DNA of 64,000 nt from JASLEW01 sp035544875 (GCA_035544875.1 DASZZP010000003.1:1-64000), one strand, 5' to 3'; counted from the stretch's first letter, positions 17,145 through 30,890 are shown. The notes: a model not told the origin generated them from the sequence alone. Translations and numbers: made by a program.

Positions 17145-17402
17145 ATGATAGCTACCATTGATAGGGCAGGGCGCGTGGTAATTCCCGCAGAGGTACGCAA
17201 GCGCCTCGGCCTCACCCCCGGTACCGAGCTCAAGCTAGTGATCGAGGGCTTCGCCATCCGGCTCGTTCGAGCGGTGGCCGGCCCTGAGCTGTTGAAGCGC
17301 GGCGGGCGCCTGGTCGCCCGCCCCCGCACCGCGGAGGCAAACCGCACGGAAATTGACGTGGCAAAGCTCATCGAAGAGGAAAGGGACCGGTGGCCGGTCT
17401 GA
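17145..17402 (+). CDS. AbrB/MazE-type antitoxin (VapB)
   Basis: 85 residues. The N-terminus MIATIDRAGRVVIPAEVRKR is a SpoVT/AbrB swapped-hairpin DNA-binding domain; the acidic C-terminus (AKLIEEERDRW) would wrap the toxin. It overlaps the PIN toxin gene by 13 bp, the usual VapBC layout, and probably represses its own promoter. Located just outside the recombinase, it could stabilise the island. Confidence 0.88.
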   Translation: MIATIDRAGRVVIPAEVRKRLGLTPGTELKLVIEGFAIRLVRAVAGPELLKRGGRLVARPRTAEANRTEIDVAKLIEEERDRWPV

Positions 17403-17863
17403 GGGGCGTCTTCTTCGACACGAGCGTCCTCCTCGCCGGAATGATCGAGTTTGGCCGGGGCTCGCATCCCGCCCTGCTGCTCATGGATGCGGCCGCCGAC
17501 GGCCGGATTCAGCGCCCGCTGACCGCTTGGCACTGCTGCCTCGAGTTCTATTCGGTAACAACGCGACTGCCGGAAGAATATCGTCTCGAGCCAGAGATCG
17601 CCTGGAGGTTCCTGCGTGAAGAGGTCTTCGCGCATTTCTCGGTCCAGGGCCTGCCGGTGGAGCGCCGAGAGGAGTTCCTGGTTTCGGCCGCAGGACAGGG
17701 TACGGCGGGCGGAAGGATCTACGATGCGCACATCGCTGAGGTCGCTCGGTTGGCTGGCGCGCAGCTCGTAGCCACCGAGAACCGCCGCCACTTCACCTCC
17801 TTGCTGAGCCACGGCATTCGCGTGCTGGCGAGTGTCGAGCTGGCGGAGGAGCTCGGCCTCTGA
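17390..17863 (+). CDS. PIN-domain ribonuclease toxin (VapC)
   Basis: 157 residues from GTG overlapping the antitoxin. FFDTSVLLAGM supplies the first PIN aspartate, with a conserved glutamate in HCCLEFYSV, and IYDAHIAEVARLAG and VATENRRHF the later acidic residues. PIN toxins cleave tRNA or rRNA when freed from the antitoxin. The intact acidic set suggests an active enzyme. Confidence 0.88.
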   Translation: MAGLRGVFFDTSVLLAGMIEFGRGSHPALLLMDAAADGRIQRPLTAWHCCLEFYSVTTRLPEEYRLEPEIAWRFLREEVFAHFSVQGLPVERREEFLVSAAGQGTAGGRIYDAHIAEVARLAGAQLVATENRRHFTSLLSHGIRVLASVELAEELGL

Positions 17864-17964
17864 TCGACTCCGCCCGCCCGCCGGCCGTCTTCGCGCCGGC
17901 TTACCGTTATTCTAAGTGCTCGAAACGCCGCCGCAGGCGCATCGAGGCCGTCCAGACCGGCCGA

Positions 17965-18207
17965 TCAGCTTGTTAGATTTGTCCCTCGGAGCCTGTGGGT
18001 CTCGGCCTGCTCCCAGGCGCGGCGATGCGCATCGGCCTCTTCGACTGAGCGAAACCGCCGGAGGCCCGGAGGGGGAGCAAAGCGGCTGAGACGGCAGGTG
18101 AGCGCCATCAGTTCCACGGCCAGGCGGAGGTTGTCGGGGTCCAGGGGAGCCCGGGGAGAGGGTCCGGGCATTTCGGCTACGGAACGGAACTTCCGCACGC
18201 CCATCAA
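17965..18207 (-). CDS. small hypothetical protein coupled to nucleotidyltransferase
   Basis: 80 residues. ATG overlaps the nucleotidyltransferase stop by four bases (ATGA). Basic and arginine-rich with a RFRSVEEADAHRRAWEQ helix. No family recognised. The coupling suggests it is the partner in a two-gene module, perhaps an antitoxin, but nothing in the sequence proves this. Confidence 0.55.
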   Translation of the reverse strand: MMGVRKFRSVAEMPGPSPRAPLDPDNLRLAVELMALTCRLSRFAPPPGLRRFRSVEEADAHRRAWEQAETHRLRGTNLTS

Positions 18208-18680
18208 TCGTCTTCCCTCAGGCCAAAGCGTTCGCGGATGGCTTCGGCATCGATCCGGTCCAACGGACGCACCGTGTCCCGCTTCATCCGATACAACATT
18301 CGCGGGGTCGCCACCCGGATCCGGACGCCGTCGACGATCACGTCCTCGGCCTCGAGCTGCTCGTACCGGTAGACCTCTCCGAGCCGCGAGAGGATATCGA
18401 GCGAGTAGGCACGTTGCGGCGGCACGTACTCGATCGCTGGATAGTCGCCGGCGAGGTCCTCGGTCGTGATCTGGTCGAGGTTGGGGTCGGCGCCGAAGAC
18501 GCTCCGCAGCGCGCGGCGGAGGCGTTCCACGTTGTCAGGGTCCGAGGCAACGAAGAAGTCCATGTCCCGCGTCGCGCGTACCAGTCCCTGGGCCGCCATC
18601 GCCATCGAGCCCACCAGCACATAGCGCACACCTTCCGACTCCAGCGCCCGAAGAATCCGCTTCGCCTCTTCGAACTCCAT
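18204..18680 (-). CDS. nucleotidyltransferase-fold protein (AbiEii/MNT type)
   Basis: 158 residues from ATG at 18680, chosen because GAGGGG lies upstream; the in-frame start at 18728 has none. YVLVGSMAMAAQGLVRATRDMDFFV is the classical G-S/G-x(n)-D-x-D motif of nucleotidyltransferases, and the rest matches the AbiEii/DUF6036 type often found as a toxin or defence-associated transferase. The short downstream gene overlaps it. Located in the island, consistent with an accessory toxin-antitoxin or defence role. Confidence 0.75.
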   Translation of the reverse strand: MEFEEAKRILRALESEGVRYVLVGSMAMAAQGLVRATRDMDFFVASDPDNVERLRRALRSVFGADPNLDQITTEDLAGDYPAIEYVPPQRAYSLDILSRLGEVYRYEQLEAEDVIVDGVRIRVATPRMLYRMKRDTVRPLDRIDAEAIRERFGLREDD

Positions 18681-19030
18681 GTCCCCTCTGCCACCGTCAG
18701 CCCATGATAGCCGAGAAGAACCACCCATTCCGGGGCGGCCGGCGCCGGTTGCCAGGCGGCAAGCGGATCAGGTCGTGGGCCCGCTGCTCCCGCCCGCGGC
18801 GGCGAGGGTGAGGCGGTTGGGGCGCCGCGGCTCGCCGCAGCTCATTGCCCGCGCGCACTCCAGATCAGGGAAGCTGCAAACCGCGCGCCCGCAAGCTACG
18901 AACCCCATCGGCAGGTTGACGCCGACGACTGCCTACATTTGGTCGCCGCTGCAGTGTCCTTAGCGCTCAGGTCATGGGTCCGCGAACGTATTGAGCCGGG
19001 CGGGCAACAGTAGGCTTCGCGCCGACGAAG
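18681..19030. other. 350-bp region without a gene
   Basis: Short open frames on both strands lack support. No tRNA, array or clear promoter was seen. This is near the apparent right margin of the island and would be the place to look for an attachment site. Confidence 0.4.
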
Positions 19031-19489
19031 TCATAGGGTGGGACCTTCCGGCGCCGCATGACCGAACGACAGTGGCACTGCTATTGCCAAGATCACGAGG
19101 ATGATCCAGTAGATGACCGCTGACATAGAGATCAAGTGATGTTCCCTGTGGAACTTGGAGTGTTCCCAGCCGTAGGGAGGCTGTAAGTATTTCACCTCCA
19201 TAGAATTCAAATACAGACCAAGCATCTTGATGCGGTGGAAAATTGCCAAGGAGCGCAAACCACTTAACACGATGATTACAAGTGGTGACCAAATCAGCCA
19301 GTAATTCAGTCTATTCTTCTCAGCAAGCCACGCCCAGATTGCTCCCGTTGCGATGAGGGCAACTCGCTCCAACAAGCGCGTCTCGCCCACCGAGTCGTCG
19401 ATTTCCTTGCGGAGGGCCTTGAACTCCTCCAGCAGGAATTGATGTGCCTGAGCCTCGAAAGGTGGTTTGGACTCCGCTAGGCTGTTCAT
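19031..19489 (-). CDS. small membrane protein, function unknown
   Basis: 152 residues with ATG at 19489 and GGAAGGAGA upstream. An N-terminal soluble helix (FLLEEFKALRKEIDDSVG) precedes three hydrophobic segments: about 42-58, 64-84 and 122-142 (ISMSAVIYWIILVILAIAV). Proteins of this outline, with an acidic helix before two close membrane spans, are widespread but unnamed. Base composition is lower in GC than the genes to its right, so it belongs to the island. Function unknown. Confidence 0.7.
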   Translation of the reverse strand: MNSLAESKPPFEAQAHQFLLEEFKALRKEIDDSVGETRLLERVALIATGAIWAWLAEKNRLNYWLIWSPLVIIVLSGLRSLAIFHRIKMLGLYLNSMEVKYLQPPYGWEHSKFHREHHLISMSAVIYWIILVILAIAVPLSFGHAAPEGPTL

Positions 19490-19526
19490 CTCATATCTCC
19501 TTCCTTGTGGGTCCGAGGTACGGCTT

Positions 19527-20347
19527 TCAGAGCGGCAGGATGCGGTAGGCCGGCTGGCGCACGACGGCGCCCCGGCGGGCCACGATCAGCGTGTTGCCCC
19601 AGCCGCGACGCCACCAGGGGGCGCGGCGCAGCAGGCGGCGCAGCAGGGCGCGGACGCCTCCGGGAGCGGGGCGGTGCGGCAGCGAGCGGTGCTCGACAAT
19701 CTCGAGGCCGGCGGCGCGCAGGAAGCGGACCAGGAAATAGGACTGCGCCACATGCACGGCGTCGGCGTCGGGGACGTAACCGTCGCGCAGCACACGCGGC
19801 TCCTCGACCCGCTCGAAGCGGTGGCGGCCGTCCGCCGCCGAGAGCAACTGGCGCCCGAGGCGGCGCCAGGCGACGGCGGTGCGGCGGCCGGGGTCGAGGC
19901 TGGGCGGCATCTCGTAGGGGAGGTCCCAGGAGGACCCGACGAGCAGCAGCAGCCCACCCGGACGGAGGACGCGCGCCGCCTCGAGCAGTGTCCGCCCGGG
20001 ATCGTGGAAGTGCTCGAGGGCGTAGGTCGACAGCACGGCGTCGGCGCTCGCCGAGGCAAAGGGCAGGCTCTCGCCGTCGCCGCGCACCCGCAGACCGGGG
20101 CGCCCCCATCCGGCGGCGAGGGCGAGCGCCGCGGTCGAGACGTCGCAGCCGACGTAGCGGCACTCCGCCGGCACCCAGAGGGCGTTCTCGCACGAGCCGC
20201 AGCCCAGGTCGAGCAGGCGCTGGCCGGCGCGCAGATAGCCGAGCAGCAGCAGCCGCTCGGGCGAGGCTTCCCGGTTTGCCGCCGCCGCCTGCGCGTAGTA
20301 GTCGCGGCACCCGTCCCAGAAAGAGTCGAGCCGCTGCTTTGAATCCT

Positions 20348-20351
<4 letters not shown>
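19527..20351 (-). CDS. class I SAM-dependent methyltransferase with apparent CTG start
   Basis: The Rossmann motif I, LLDLGCGSCENALW, lies upstream of the first standard start codon (GTG at 20174), so that start cannot be right. Reading back in frame, no ATG, GTG or TTG is found, but CTG at 20351 is preceded by GGAG at seven bases and overlaps the ppdK stop as CTGA. This gives 274 residues beginning with KDSKQRLDSFWDGCRDYY, a natural beginning for a UbiE/methyltransferase-11 protein. Later motifs: YVGCDVS (II), DAVLSTYALEHFHDP (post II) and LRPGGLLLLVG (III). Methyl acceptor unknown; likely translationally coupled to ppdK. Confidence 0.78.
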
Positions 20352-23173
<2,822 letters not shown>

Positions 23174-23299
23174 GCACCCTCCGAGCTCGAGCCGTGAATG
23201 TCCTTCCGCCAGCGCCGTCCCCCGCCCTGGCACCTGGCCCCCGAGCATATGCCTCCCGCCCGGGAAAGACGAGCGCCCCACCCCACCGTCCCCACCGTC

Positions 23300-23542
23300 T
23301 CAGGGGACGTCGTCCAGGGGAACGCCTCGTCCGGCCCGCAGACTCCGCCGTGCCAGCTCAATCCTCTCCAAGAAACGCGGGTCCGTTTCCAGCCGGTATT
23401 CAAACCACTCGTCTTCCGACTTGAATCCGATGAGCACGCCGGCCGGCTTGCCGTGCCGGGTGATGACGATCTCTTCGTTCTCTGCGAGCCGCAGATATCG
23501 CGACAGATCGTCCTTGACCTCAGAAAGCGCGACTCTCTTCAT
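23300..23542 (-). CDS. Phd/YefM-family antitoxin without adjacent toxin
   Basis: 80 residues: MKRVALSEVKDDLSRYLRLAENEEIVITRHGKPAGVLIGF is the typical Phd/YefM fold, with a polar C-terminus. No RelE, Doc or PIN toxin gene is adjacent: the gene starts four bases after glyS and is followed by 126 bp and ppdK. It may be a solitary antitoxin or a repressor of the operon. Confidence 0.85.
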   Translation of the reverse strand: MKRVALSEVKDDLSRYLRLAENEEIVITRHGKPAGVLIGFKSEDEWFEYRLETDPRFLERIELARRSLRAGRGVPLDDVP

Positions 23543-23545
23543 CCT

Positions 23546-25661
23546 TTAGCCCTCCGATGCGGCAGTTGTGCTCTCGGCGCGGGCGCGGTGCTCGGCGCGG
23601 TCGACGACGACCTCGGTCAGGCGGGCGGTGCGGGAAAGGGTGCGCTGGATCGCCTGCAGGAGGGCGATGCGGTTGCGCCGCAGCTCTTGGTCGGGGTCCA
23701 TGACCAGCACCTCGACGAAGAAGCGGTCGAGGACTGGGGCGAGGCCGGCGATGCGGCGCAGGCAGCGCTCGTAGTGGCCGGAGGCGGCCACCTCCTCGAC
23801 CTCGGCGCGCAGGCCGGCGAGCGCGGCGGCGAGCTCCCGCTCCGCCGGCTCGACCAGGCGGCCGGGATCGAGCTGCTGCTCGGCGGCGTCCTTGACGATG
23901 TTGGCGATCCGCTTGGCCGCCAGGACGACGGCAAGGAAGCCGGCCTCGCCCCGCACCCGATGCACGGCGTCGACCCGCGCCCTCAGGTCGGGGAGGTTGC
24001 TCGCGCCGGCCGCGAACGCGGCCTCGATCTCGTCGTAGGCGTAGCCTTTGAGACCGAGGACGTAGCGGATGCGGTCGGCGAAGAAGGGGCGCAGGCTGGC
24101 GGCGATCTCGGCGGCGCCGCAGGACAGCCGGTCGACGTAGAGCGGCACCGCCGCCGCGATGACGCGTTCGAGGTCGAGCGGCAGGCTGCCTTCGAAGGCG
24201 ATCCGCACCGCCCCCTGCGCGGCGCGGCGCAGCCCGAAGGGGTCCTTGCTGCCGGTCGGCACGAGCCCGAGCCCGAAGATCCCCACCAGGGTGTCGATGC
24301 GGTCGGCGAGGCCGCAGGCCAGGCCGACCCGGCCCCGCGGGACCGGGTCGTCAGTCGAGGTGGGCAGGTACTGGTCGTAGACCGCCTGCCAGACCGCTTC
24401 CGGCTGCCCCTCCTCGCGGGCGTAGATGCCGCCGATGATCCCTTGCAGCGAGGTGAACTCCTTGACCATCTCGGTCGCCAGGTCGACCTTGAGCAGGCAG
24501 GCGGCGGCGACCGCCGCCGCGGCCTCCTCGCGCCAGCCAAGCTCGCCGCAGATCGACGCGACCAGAAGGCAGAGCCGCTCAGTCTTGTCGGCGTAGCTCC
24601 CGAGCCGCTCGTGAAAGGCCAGCCGCCCGAGCTTGCGGGCGGCGCGCGCCAGGCCGGCCTTGCGGTCCTCGCCGTAGAAGAAGCGGGCATCGGCCAGCCG
24701 CGCCGCCACCACCCACTCGTTGCCGGAGCGCGTCCGCCCCTCCGGATCGTCGGACCGATCCATGACGGTGAGGAAGCGGGGCAGCAGCCGGCCGTCGGCC
24801 GGCGACACCACGGTGAGCGCGCTCTGATGGTCGCGCAGGCTGGTCTTGAGCACCTCCGCGGGAAGCTCCAGGAAGGCGGGGTCGAAGCCGCCTTCCATCA
24901 CGCCCGGGATCTCGCACAGGGCGGCCAGCTTGTCGAGCAGCCCCTCGTCCTCGACCAGCCGGCCGCCAAGCGCCGCCGCCCGCTCACGCATCGCGTCGAG
25001 CAGCGTCTGGCGGCGCAGCCGAGGGTCGACCACGATGCTTCTCGCCGCCAGCTTCTTGCGGTAGTCGGCGGCGCCGCGCACCGCAAAGGGCCGCGGCGAG
25101 AGCACCGGATGGCCCTCGGTCGCGCTTCCCGCCGCGACCCCGAAGAGCTCGAACGGCACCAGCTGCCCGTCGAGCAGCGAGACGAGGCCGTGCAGCGGGC
25201 GCACCCAGGGTCCCTCGCCTTCGCCCCAGCGCATCGTCTTGGGCCAGGAGAGCCCTCCCAGCACCCGCGGCACGATCTCGGCGAGCACCGCGCCGGCGGG
25301 CCGCCCCGTGGTGCGCTTGACCGCCGCCAGGTACTCGCCTTTCTCGGTCGTCACCCGCGCCAGGCCCTCGGGCTCGACGCCGCAGCGCCTGGCGAAGCCG
25401 AGCAGGGCCGGGGTCGGCGCGCCACCGGCGGCGAAGGCGGCGCGCACCGGCGGGCCGAGCACCTGCTCGTCACGGTCGGGCTCCCGCGCCGGTAGCCCGC
25501 GCAGGCGCACCACCAGCCGCCGCGGCGTGTAGCCGGTCTCCACCTCGCTCGGTCCGAGGCCGCGCGCCATCAGCTCTTCGAAAAGCCGCGTCGCCAGCTC
25601 GCGCACCCCCGGCTCGAGCATGCGCGCCGGGATCTCCTCGCTGCGGACTTCGAGCAGGTAC

Positions 25662-25675
<14 letters not shown>
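23546..25675 (-). CDS. glyS: glycyl-tRNA synthetase beta subunit
   Basis: 709 residues from ATG at 25675, overlapping glyQ by 14 bp. LLEVRSEEIPARM at the N-terminus and GYTPRRLVVRL mark the bacterial heterotetrameric GlyRS beta chain, with HD-like (PKTMRWGEGEGPWVRP region) and anticodon-binding parts to the C-terminus. With GlyQ it charges tRNA-Gly in the cytoplasm; the beta subunit recognises the tRNA. Length is typical. Confidence 0.96.
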
Positions 25676-26672
<997 letters not shown>

Positions 26673-26754
26673 GCTCCCTTTCTCGCGGGGCTGCCGAGCT
26701 CCCTCGTCGCGGCCCCCGTTCGCCGGAGCGCGCCCGCCCCCGCCAGAGTCGGCT

Positions 26755-27543
26755 CTAGAGCGCGGCCCGGGTTTTCTGGATGACCTCGTAGCTGCGCAGC
26801 TCGCGCTGCAAGAAGTGGCGCCGGACTCTGGCGCACAGCTCCTCGACCTGGCGCAGCGGCGGCGCCTGCGCTGCCGGCGCTGCCTGCGAGGGGGGCGGCG
26901 TCGGCGCCACGGCCACCTTGGGCAGGCTCAGGCGCCCGATGAGGCAGAGGAATGCGATCGTCTCGGCGCCGACCGCCAGCTCGCCTCCGCCGCCTGCCGC
27001 GCCACAGCGAAAACAGAGCAGCGTCTCGCCGCCCCTCGGCAGCACCGCGCCGCCCGCCAGCGGCGCGCCGCATAGCGGGCAGGCGTGGGGGGCCGGAAAG
27101 ATACCCGCGAGGCGCAAGACCCAGGCCTCGAAATAGCGCGCCGCGAGATCGCGGTCGACGCCGGCCAGGAGCGCCTCGAGCGTCGAGTCGAGCAACCGGA
27201 AGAGCAGGTCGGAGCTCTCGTTCTCCTGCGCGAACTCGAGCACGTGATCGGCCAGGTAGCTGCCGAGCAAGATGCCTTCGAGATCCGCCTGCAGCCGATG
27301 GGCCGGCCGCACCAGCTCGACGGCCGTCACCCGCATCAGGTCGCGCCCTTCTTTTTCGAACCAGCTTACCTGCACCTTCGCCAGCGGCTGCAGCTGCCCG
27401 GCGAACCGGCTGAAGCGGCCGCGGGCACCGCGCGCCACCCCTTTTTTCTTGCCTTGCTCGCGGGTCAGGAAGGTGACGATCCGGTCGCGCTCGTGCAGAT
27501 CGCGCACATCGAGCAGGAGGGCCTCGGCGTTGAACAGCCGCAC
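26755..27543 (-). CDS. recO: DNA repair protein RecO
   Basis: 262 residues from GTG at 27543; the open frame continues upstream to 27723, but the extension is low-complexity and RecO proteins begin at this point (EALLLDVRDLHERDRIVTFLTREQG). The N-terminal OB fold is followed by a helical domain and a four-cysteine zinc motif (CPLCGAPL ... CFRCG, about 180-205), present in many RecO proteins. RecO loads RecA onto SSB-coated single-stranded DNA with RecR. Gene order recO-glyQS is common in bacteria. Confidence 0.9.
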   Translation of the reverse strand: MRLFNAEALLLDVRDLHERDRIVTFLTREQGKKKGVARGARGRFSRFAGQLQPLAKVQVSWFEKEGRDLMRVTAVELVRPAHRLQADLEGILLGSYLADHVLEFAQENESSDLLFRLLDSTLEALLAGVDRDLAARYFEAWVLRLAGIFPAPHACPLCGAPLAGGAVLPRGGETLLCFRCGAAGGGGELAVGAETIAFLCLIGRLSLPKVAVAPTPPPSQAAPAAQAPPLRQVEELCARVRRHFLQRELRSYEVIQKTRAAL

Positions 27544-27824
27544 GTCAAGAGGGCGCGCCGCTGAGGGGCTTCGATGCTTCCATCCATCGATGCTAGCACA
27601 GCCCTCGCGGCGGGGACGGCAGCCTCGCGCGGCTTCGCGGTTCGCGGCGTCGGCGGCTCCAGGGGCTCCGGCAACTCCCGCAAACGGAGCGCCCGCCACC
27701 TGCGTAGCGCGCCGGGAGGACACACCGCGGCTTATACGCAGGCTGGCGCCATGTAGACTTCATGGATCGGCGAGCGCGAGTCGCGGTGGGTAAGGCTCTC
27801 GCCACGACGGCGCCAAGGTCACTC

Positions 27825-28835
27825 ATGACGACGATCGACGCATCGGACGGCGCGGCGCTGCGCGACGCGGCGGACGCCCAGGACTCCGCCGAGCCGCTGG
27901 AAGGCATCGACCGCGACCTGGGCTTCGGCTCGGTGATCGCGAACCAGAGCCGCCGGCGGCTGCTCAACCGCGACGGCAGCTTCAACGTCATGCGCGAGGG
28001 GATGAACCCGCTCGCCTCGCTGAGCCTCTATCACAGCCTGCTCACCATCAGCTGGCCGCGCTTCCTGGGTCTGGTCGTGCTCGGCTACCTGGCGCTCAAC
28101 GGCCTGTTCGCGGCGGCCTACTTCGCCTGCGGGCCGGGCGCAATCGAGGGCGCCTCGGCGGCGACCACGGGCGGCAGCGAGTTCCTGCGCGCCTTCTTCT
28201 TCAGCGTCCAGACCTTCGCCACCATCGGCTTCGGTCACATGAGCCCGGCGGGCCTCGCCGCCAACCTGCTGGTGACCGCCGAGTCGCTGGTCGGCCTGCT
28301 CGGCTTCGCGCTGGCGACCGGATTGCTCTTTGCCCGCTTCTCGCGGCCCACGGCCAGGATCCTGTTCAGCCGCAACGCGCTAGTGGCCCCCTACCGCGAC
28401 ATCACCGCCTTCGAGTTCCGCATCGTCAATGCGCGCAGCAACCAGCTGATCGAGGTCCAGGCCACCGTGCTGTTCAGCCGCTTCAAGAAGCGCGGCAGCA
28501 AGGACCGGGAGTTCTATCCGCTGGCGCTCGAGCGCCGCCGCGTGGTCTTCTTCCCGCTGGGCTGGACGATCGTCCATGCGATCGACGAGCAGAGCCCGCT
28601 GCACGGCGTCACCGCCGAGGAGCTCGTCGGCTGCGAGTCCGAGTTCCTGATCCTGCTCTCCGGCATCGACGAGACCTTCGCCCAGACCGTCCACGCGCGC
28701 AGCTCCTACCGCGCCGAAGAGGTGGTGTGGGGAGCTCGTTTTACCAGCCTATTCAATCGCCCGACCGAGAGCGGATTGCTGACCATCGACGTCGGCCGGC
28801 TGCACGATTTCGAGCGCACGCCCCCGGCGGCCTGA
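27825..28835 (+). CDS. KirBac-type inward rectifier potassium channel
   Basis: 336 residues from ATG 27825 (AAGGT upstream); ATG at 27762 would add 21 residues without a ribosome site. RDGSFNVMREG is the slide-helix entry, the first membrane helix spans about 75-97, and the pore helix and filter are FFFSVQTFATIGFGHMSP. The filter is TIGFG, the GFG variant of TIGYG. The second helix (about 160-185) is followed by the cytoplasmic immunoglobulin-like domain (FRIVNARSNQLIEVQATVLF to FARSSYRAEEVVWG). Conducts potassium in the inner membrane. Divergent from recO across a 281-bp interval. Confidence 0.9.
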   Translation: MTTIDASDGAALRDAADAQDSAEPLEGIDRDLGFGSVIANQSRRRLLNRDGSFNVMREGMNPLASLSLYHSLLTISWPRFLGLVVLGYLALNGLFAAAYFACGPGAIEGASAATTGGSEFLRAFFFSVQTFATIGFGHMSPAGLAANLLVTAESLVGLLGFALATGLLFARFSRPTARILFSRNALVAPYRDITAFEFRIVNARSNQLIEVQATVLFSRFKKRGSKDREFYPLALERRRVVFFPLGWTIVHAIDEQSPLHGVTAEELVGCESEFLILLSGIDETFAQTVHARSSYRAEEVVWGARFTSLFNRPTESGLLTIDVGRLHDFERTPPAA

Positions 28836-28865
28836 CGACAGGCGGCCGCCAGCGAGCGCCGGGGG

Positions 28866-29522
28866 CTAGAGAGCGAGCACGAAATCGCCGGCCGCGGCGA
28901 TGGCGGCGGCGAGGTTCTCCTCGGCCGTCCTGCCCGAGGACTTGCGCGGCGTCAACGAGTGGTCGCCGTCTTCGATCCAGACGACGCGGATACGTGGCGA
29001 GAGCTCGTAGCCGGCGACCTCGTCCGGCCCGCCGAAGGGGTCGCGGCTGCCCTGGACGATGAGGGTCGGGGTGCGCAGCGCCGCAAGGTGGCGGGTGCGC
29101 AGCCTCTGCGGCTGGCCTGGCGGGTGGAAGGGATAGCCGAAGCAGAGCAGGCCGCGCGCTCCGACCTCGTCCGCAATCATGCTGGCGATCCGCCCGCCCA
29201 GCGACTTGCCGCCCACCACCAGCCCGGCGCCGCCGCCGAGCTCGGCCACCACCTCACGCCAGGAGCGCATGAGCTCGGGCTGGGGATTGGGCGCCCGGCG
29301 CCGGCCGTCCTCGCGCCGCGCCCGCATGTAGGGAAACTCGAAGCGCACGACCCGGATGCCGCGCCCGGCGAGGCTGGCCGCCACCCGCGCCATGAAAGGC
29401 GAATCCATCGGCGCGCCGGCGCCATGGGCGAGCACCACGGTCGCGGCGGCGGCCGCCGCCGCGGGACCGTCGAAGAGCAAGTGGTGCGGCTGGGGGTCGC
29501 TCACGGTGTCGGCGTCGCTCAC
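28866..29522 (-). CDS. alpha/beta hydrolase (Tex30/KANL3-like, dienelactone-hydrolase fold)
   Basis: 218 residues. VVLAHGAGAPMDSPFM is the oxyanion region, VVGGKSLGGRIASM carries the nucleophile serine in GKSLG, and VQGSRDPFGG and EDGDHSLTP give the acid and histidine. Substrate unknown. Starts three bases after the upstream gene's stop, so it is probably co-transcribed. Confidence 0.88.
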   Translation of the reverse strand: MSDADTVSDPQPHHLLFDGPAAAAAAATVVLAHGAGAPMDSPFMARVAASLAGRGIRVVRFEFPYMRARREDGRRRAPNPQPELMRSWREVVAELGGGAGLVVGGKSLGGRIASMIADEVGARGLLCFGYPFHPPGQPQRLRTRHLAALRTPTLIVQGSRDPFGGPDEVAGYELSPRIRVVWIEDGDHSLTPRKSSGRTAEENLAAAIAAAGDFVLAL

Positions 29523-29525
29523 AGT

Positions 29526-30890
29526 CTACGGGCAGCCGGCGAAGGCAGCCGTGTCCTGCAGGGGAGCGAAGGGCGTCCCCTGGTGGTTGATGTAGCGGCG
29601 CGCCGCCCCGGTCGAGGAGTCGGTCACCGTGATCACCGTCCGCAGGTCGGTCAAGCCGCCGGCAAAGAACCAGAAGTGCCGGTTGACGGTGCAGCCGTCG
29701 AGCAGCTTCACCACCAGCTCGAGGTTGGCGCTGTCGAAGAACCAGAAGGTGCCGGTGTCGCCGGTCAGCGGCCGCGCCTGCCCGGCGCCGTTGCCGCCGC
29801 CGGCGGTCGTCCACTGCACGTCGACGGCGAAGCGGCCGGCCGCGAGGCAGAGGCGGGTTGGGCCGGCGATGCAGGGACCGGGCGGCGGCCCGGCGGGCGG
29901 CTGCCAGCCGAGCTGCACGACTTCGAAGTCGCCGGCCGCGAGGCTGGCGAAGGCGGGGTTGAGCACGTCGTTGTTCCAGCGCGTGTCGTAGGTCCCCTGC
30001 ACGTACATGTCGCTGCCATTGTCGGCGAGGAGCAGGCCGAAGGTCTTCATCGCCTGGAAGATCTTCTGCACCTCGGGCGGGAAGGAGGAGAGGTCCTTGC
30101 CGGCCTTGAGGCGCAGCCGTGTCCCCATCGGCGGCGCGGCCGGGTTGGAGCCGGCGGCGTGCGACGCCGGGAAGACATAGCCGTTGCTGTCGCGCACGGT
30201 GAAGCGGAAAGCATGGCGGATCGGGTCCGGGCCGAAGACCTCGTCATAGCGTATGAGGCCGGGCAAGATGGCCAATCCGGCGGCATCGGCGCTGGTCCAC
30301 CCCGCCGGCCGGCGGCGGTTCGAGTCGAGCGGGAAGACCGCCCCGGAGCCGGCCTCCCAGCGCTGCATTGCGTCGTTCCACTGCGCGTGGTAGAGCTCGA
30401 AGAGGATGCGGTTGTCGCGGTCGACGAGCAGCATGTGGCGGTCGCCGCCCGGCTGGGCATTGCCGGGATACCCTCCTTCGATCCACCTGGGCTGGGTCGC
30501 GGCCTCGGGCGGGATGGGATAGCCCGGCGGCCTGCCGGGCGCGCCGGCGTCGCTCTCGTCGCCGAACTCGACGAAGGCGACCGGCACCAGCGGCTGGCTC
30601 CCCGGCACCACCACGTAGGGGAAGCCGTAGAGGCTGGGCGGCGGATCGGTATCGCCGCCGAAGTCGGGATGGAGCGGCTGGCCGGCGCCGATGAAACCGA
30701 TCAAGCTGGCGCTCGCCGGGTCGACCGGCGTCCTGCTGACGTCGACGTTCCACCAGTTGTCCGCCGGAAAAAGCGGCAGCGGGCCCGGCAGCGGGCCGCC
30801 CGGAGCGGCCGGCTGGGCAATGGCCGCCGCCGCGGCGGCCAGCCAGAGCAGGGCGAGCCCCGCTCCCGCTCCCAATTCTCCGTGCCCCAT
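29526..30890 (-). CDS. secreted protein with repeated acidobacterial beta domain
   Basis: 454 residues from ATG at 30890 (an in-frame ATG at 30941 adds an unlikely leader). A signal peptide with an LALLWLAAAAAAIAQPAAP core is followed by NWWNVDVSRTPVD and a globular region with conserved tryptophans. The last 110 residues (LCLAAGRFAVDVQW ... GTFWFFDSANLELVVKLLDG ... FWFFAGGLTDL) form a beta-rich domain I recognise from many secreted acidobacterial proteins, function unknown. Extracytoplasmic. Confidence 0.75.
   Translation of the reverse strand: MGHGELGAGAGLALLWLAAAAAAIAQPAAPGGPLPGPLPLFPADNWWNVDVSRTPVDPASASLIGFIGAGQPLHPDFGGDTDPPPSLYGFPYVVVPGSQPLVPVAFVEFGDESDAGAPGRPPGYPIPPEAATQPRWIEGGYPGNAQPGGDRHMLLVDRDNRILFELYHAQWNDAMQRWEAGSGAVFPLDSNRRRPAGWTSADAAGLAILPGLIRYDEVFGPDPIRHAFRFTVRDSNGYVFPASHAAGSNPAAPPMGTRLRLKAGKDLSSFPPEVQKIFQAMKTFGLLLADNGSDMYVQGTYDTRWNNDVLNPAFASLAAGDFEVVQLGWQPPAGPPPGPCIAGPTRLCLAAGRFAVDVQWTTAGGGNGAGQARPLTGDTGTFWFFDSANLELVVKLLDGCTVNRHFWFFAGGLTDLRTVITVTDSSTGAARRYINHQGTPFAPLQDTAAFAGCP

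Noticed and set aside
23198..25495. 765-codon plus-strand frame opposite glyS
   Set aside because: Antisense shadow; glyS is clearly the coding strand.
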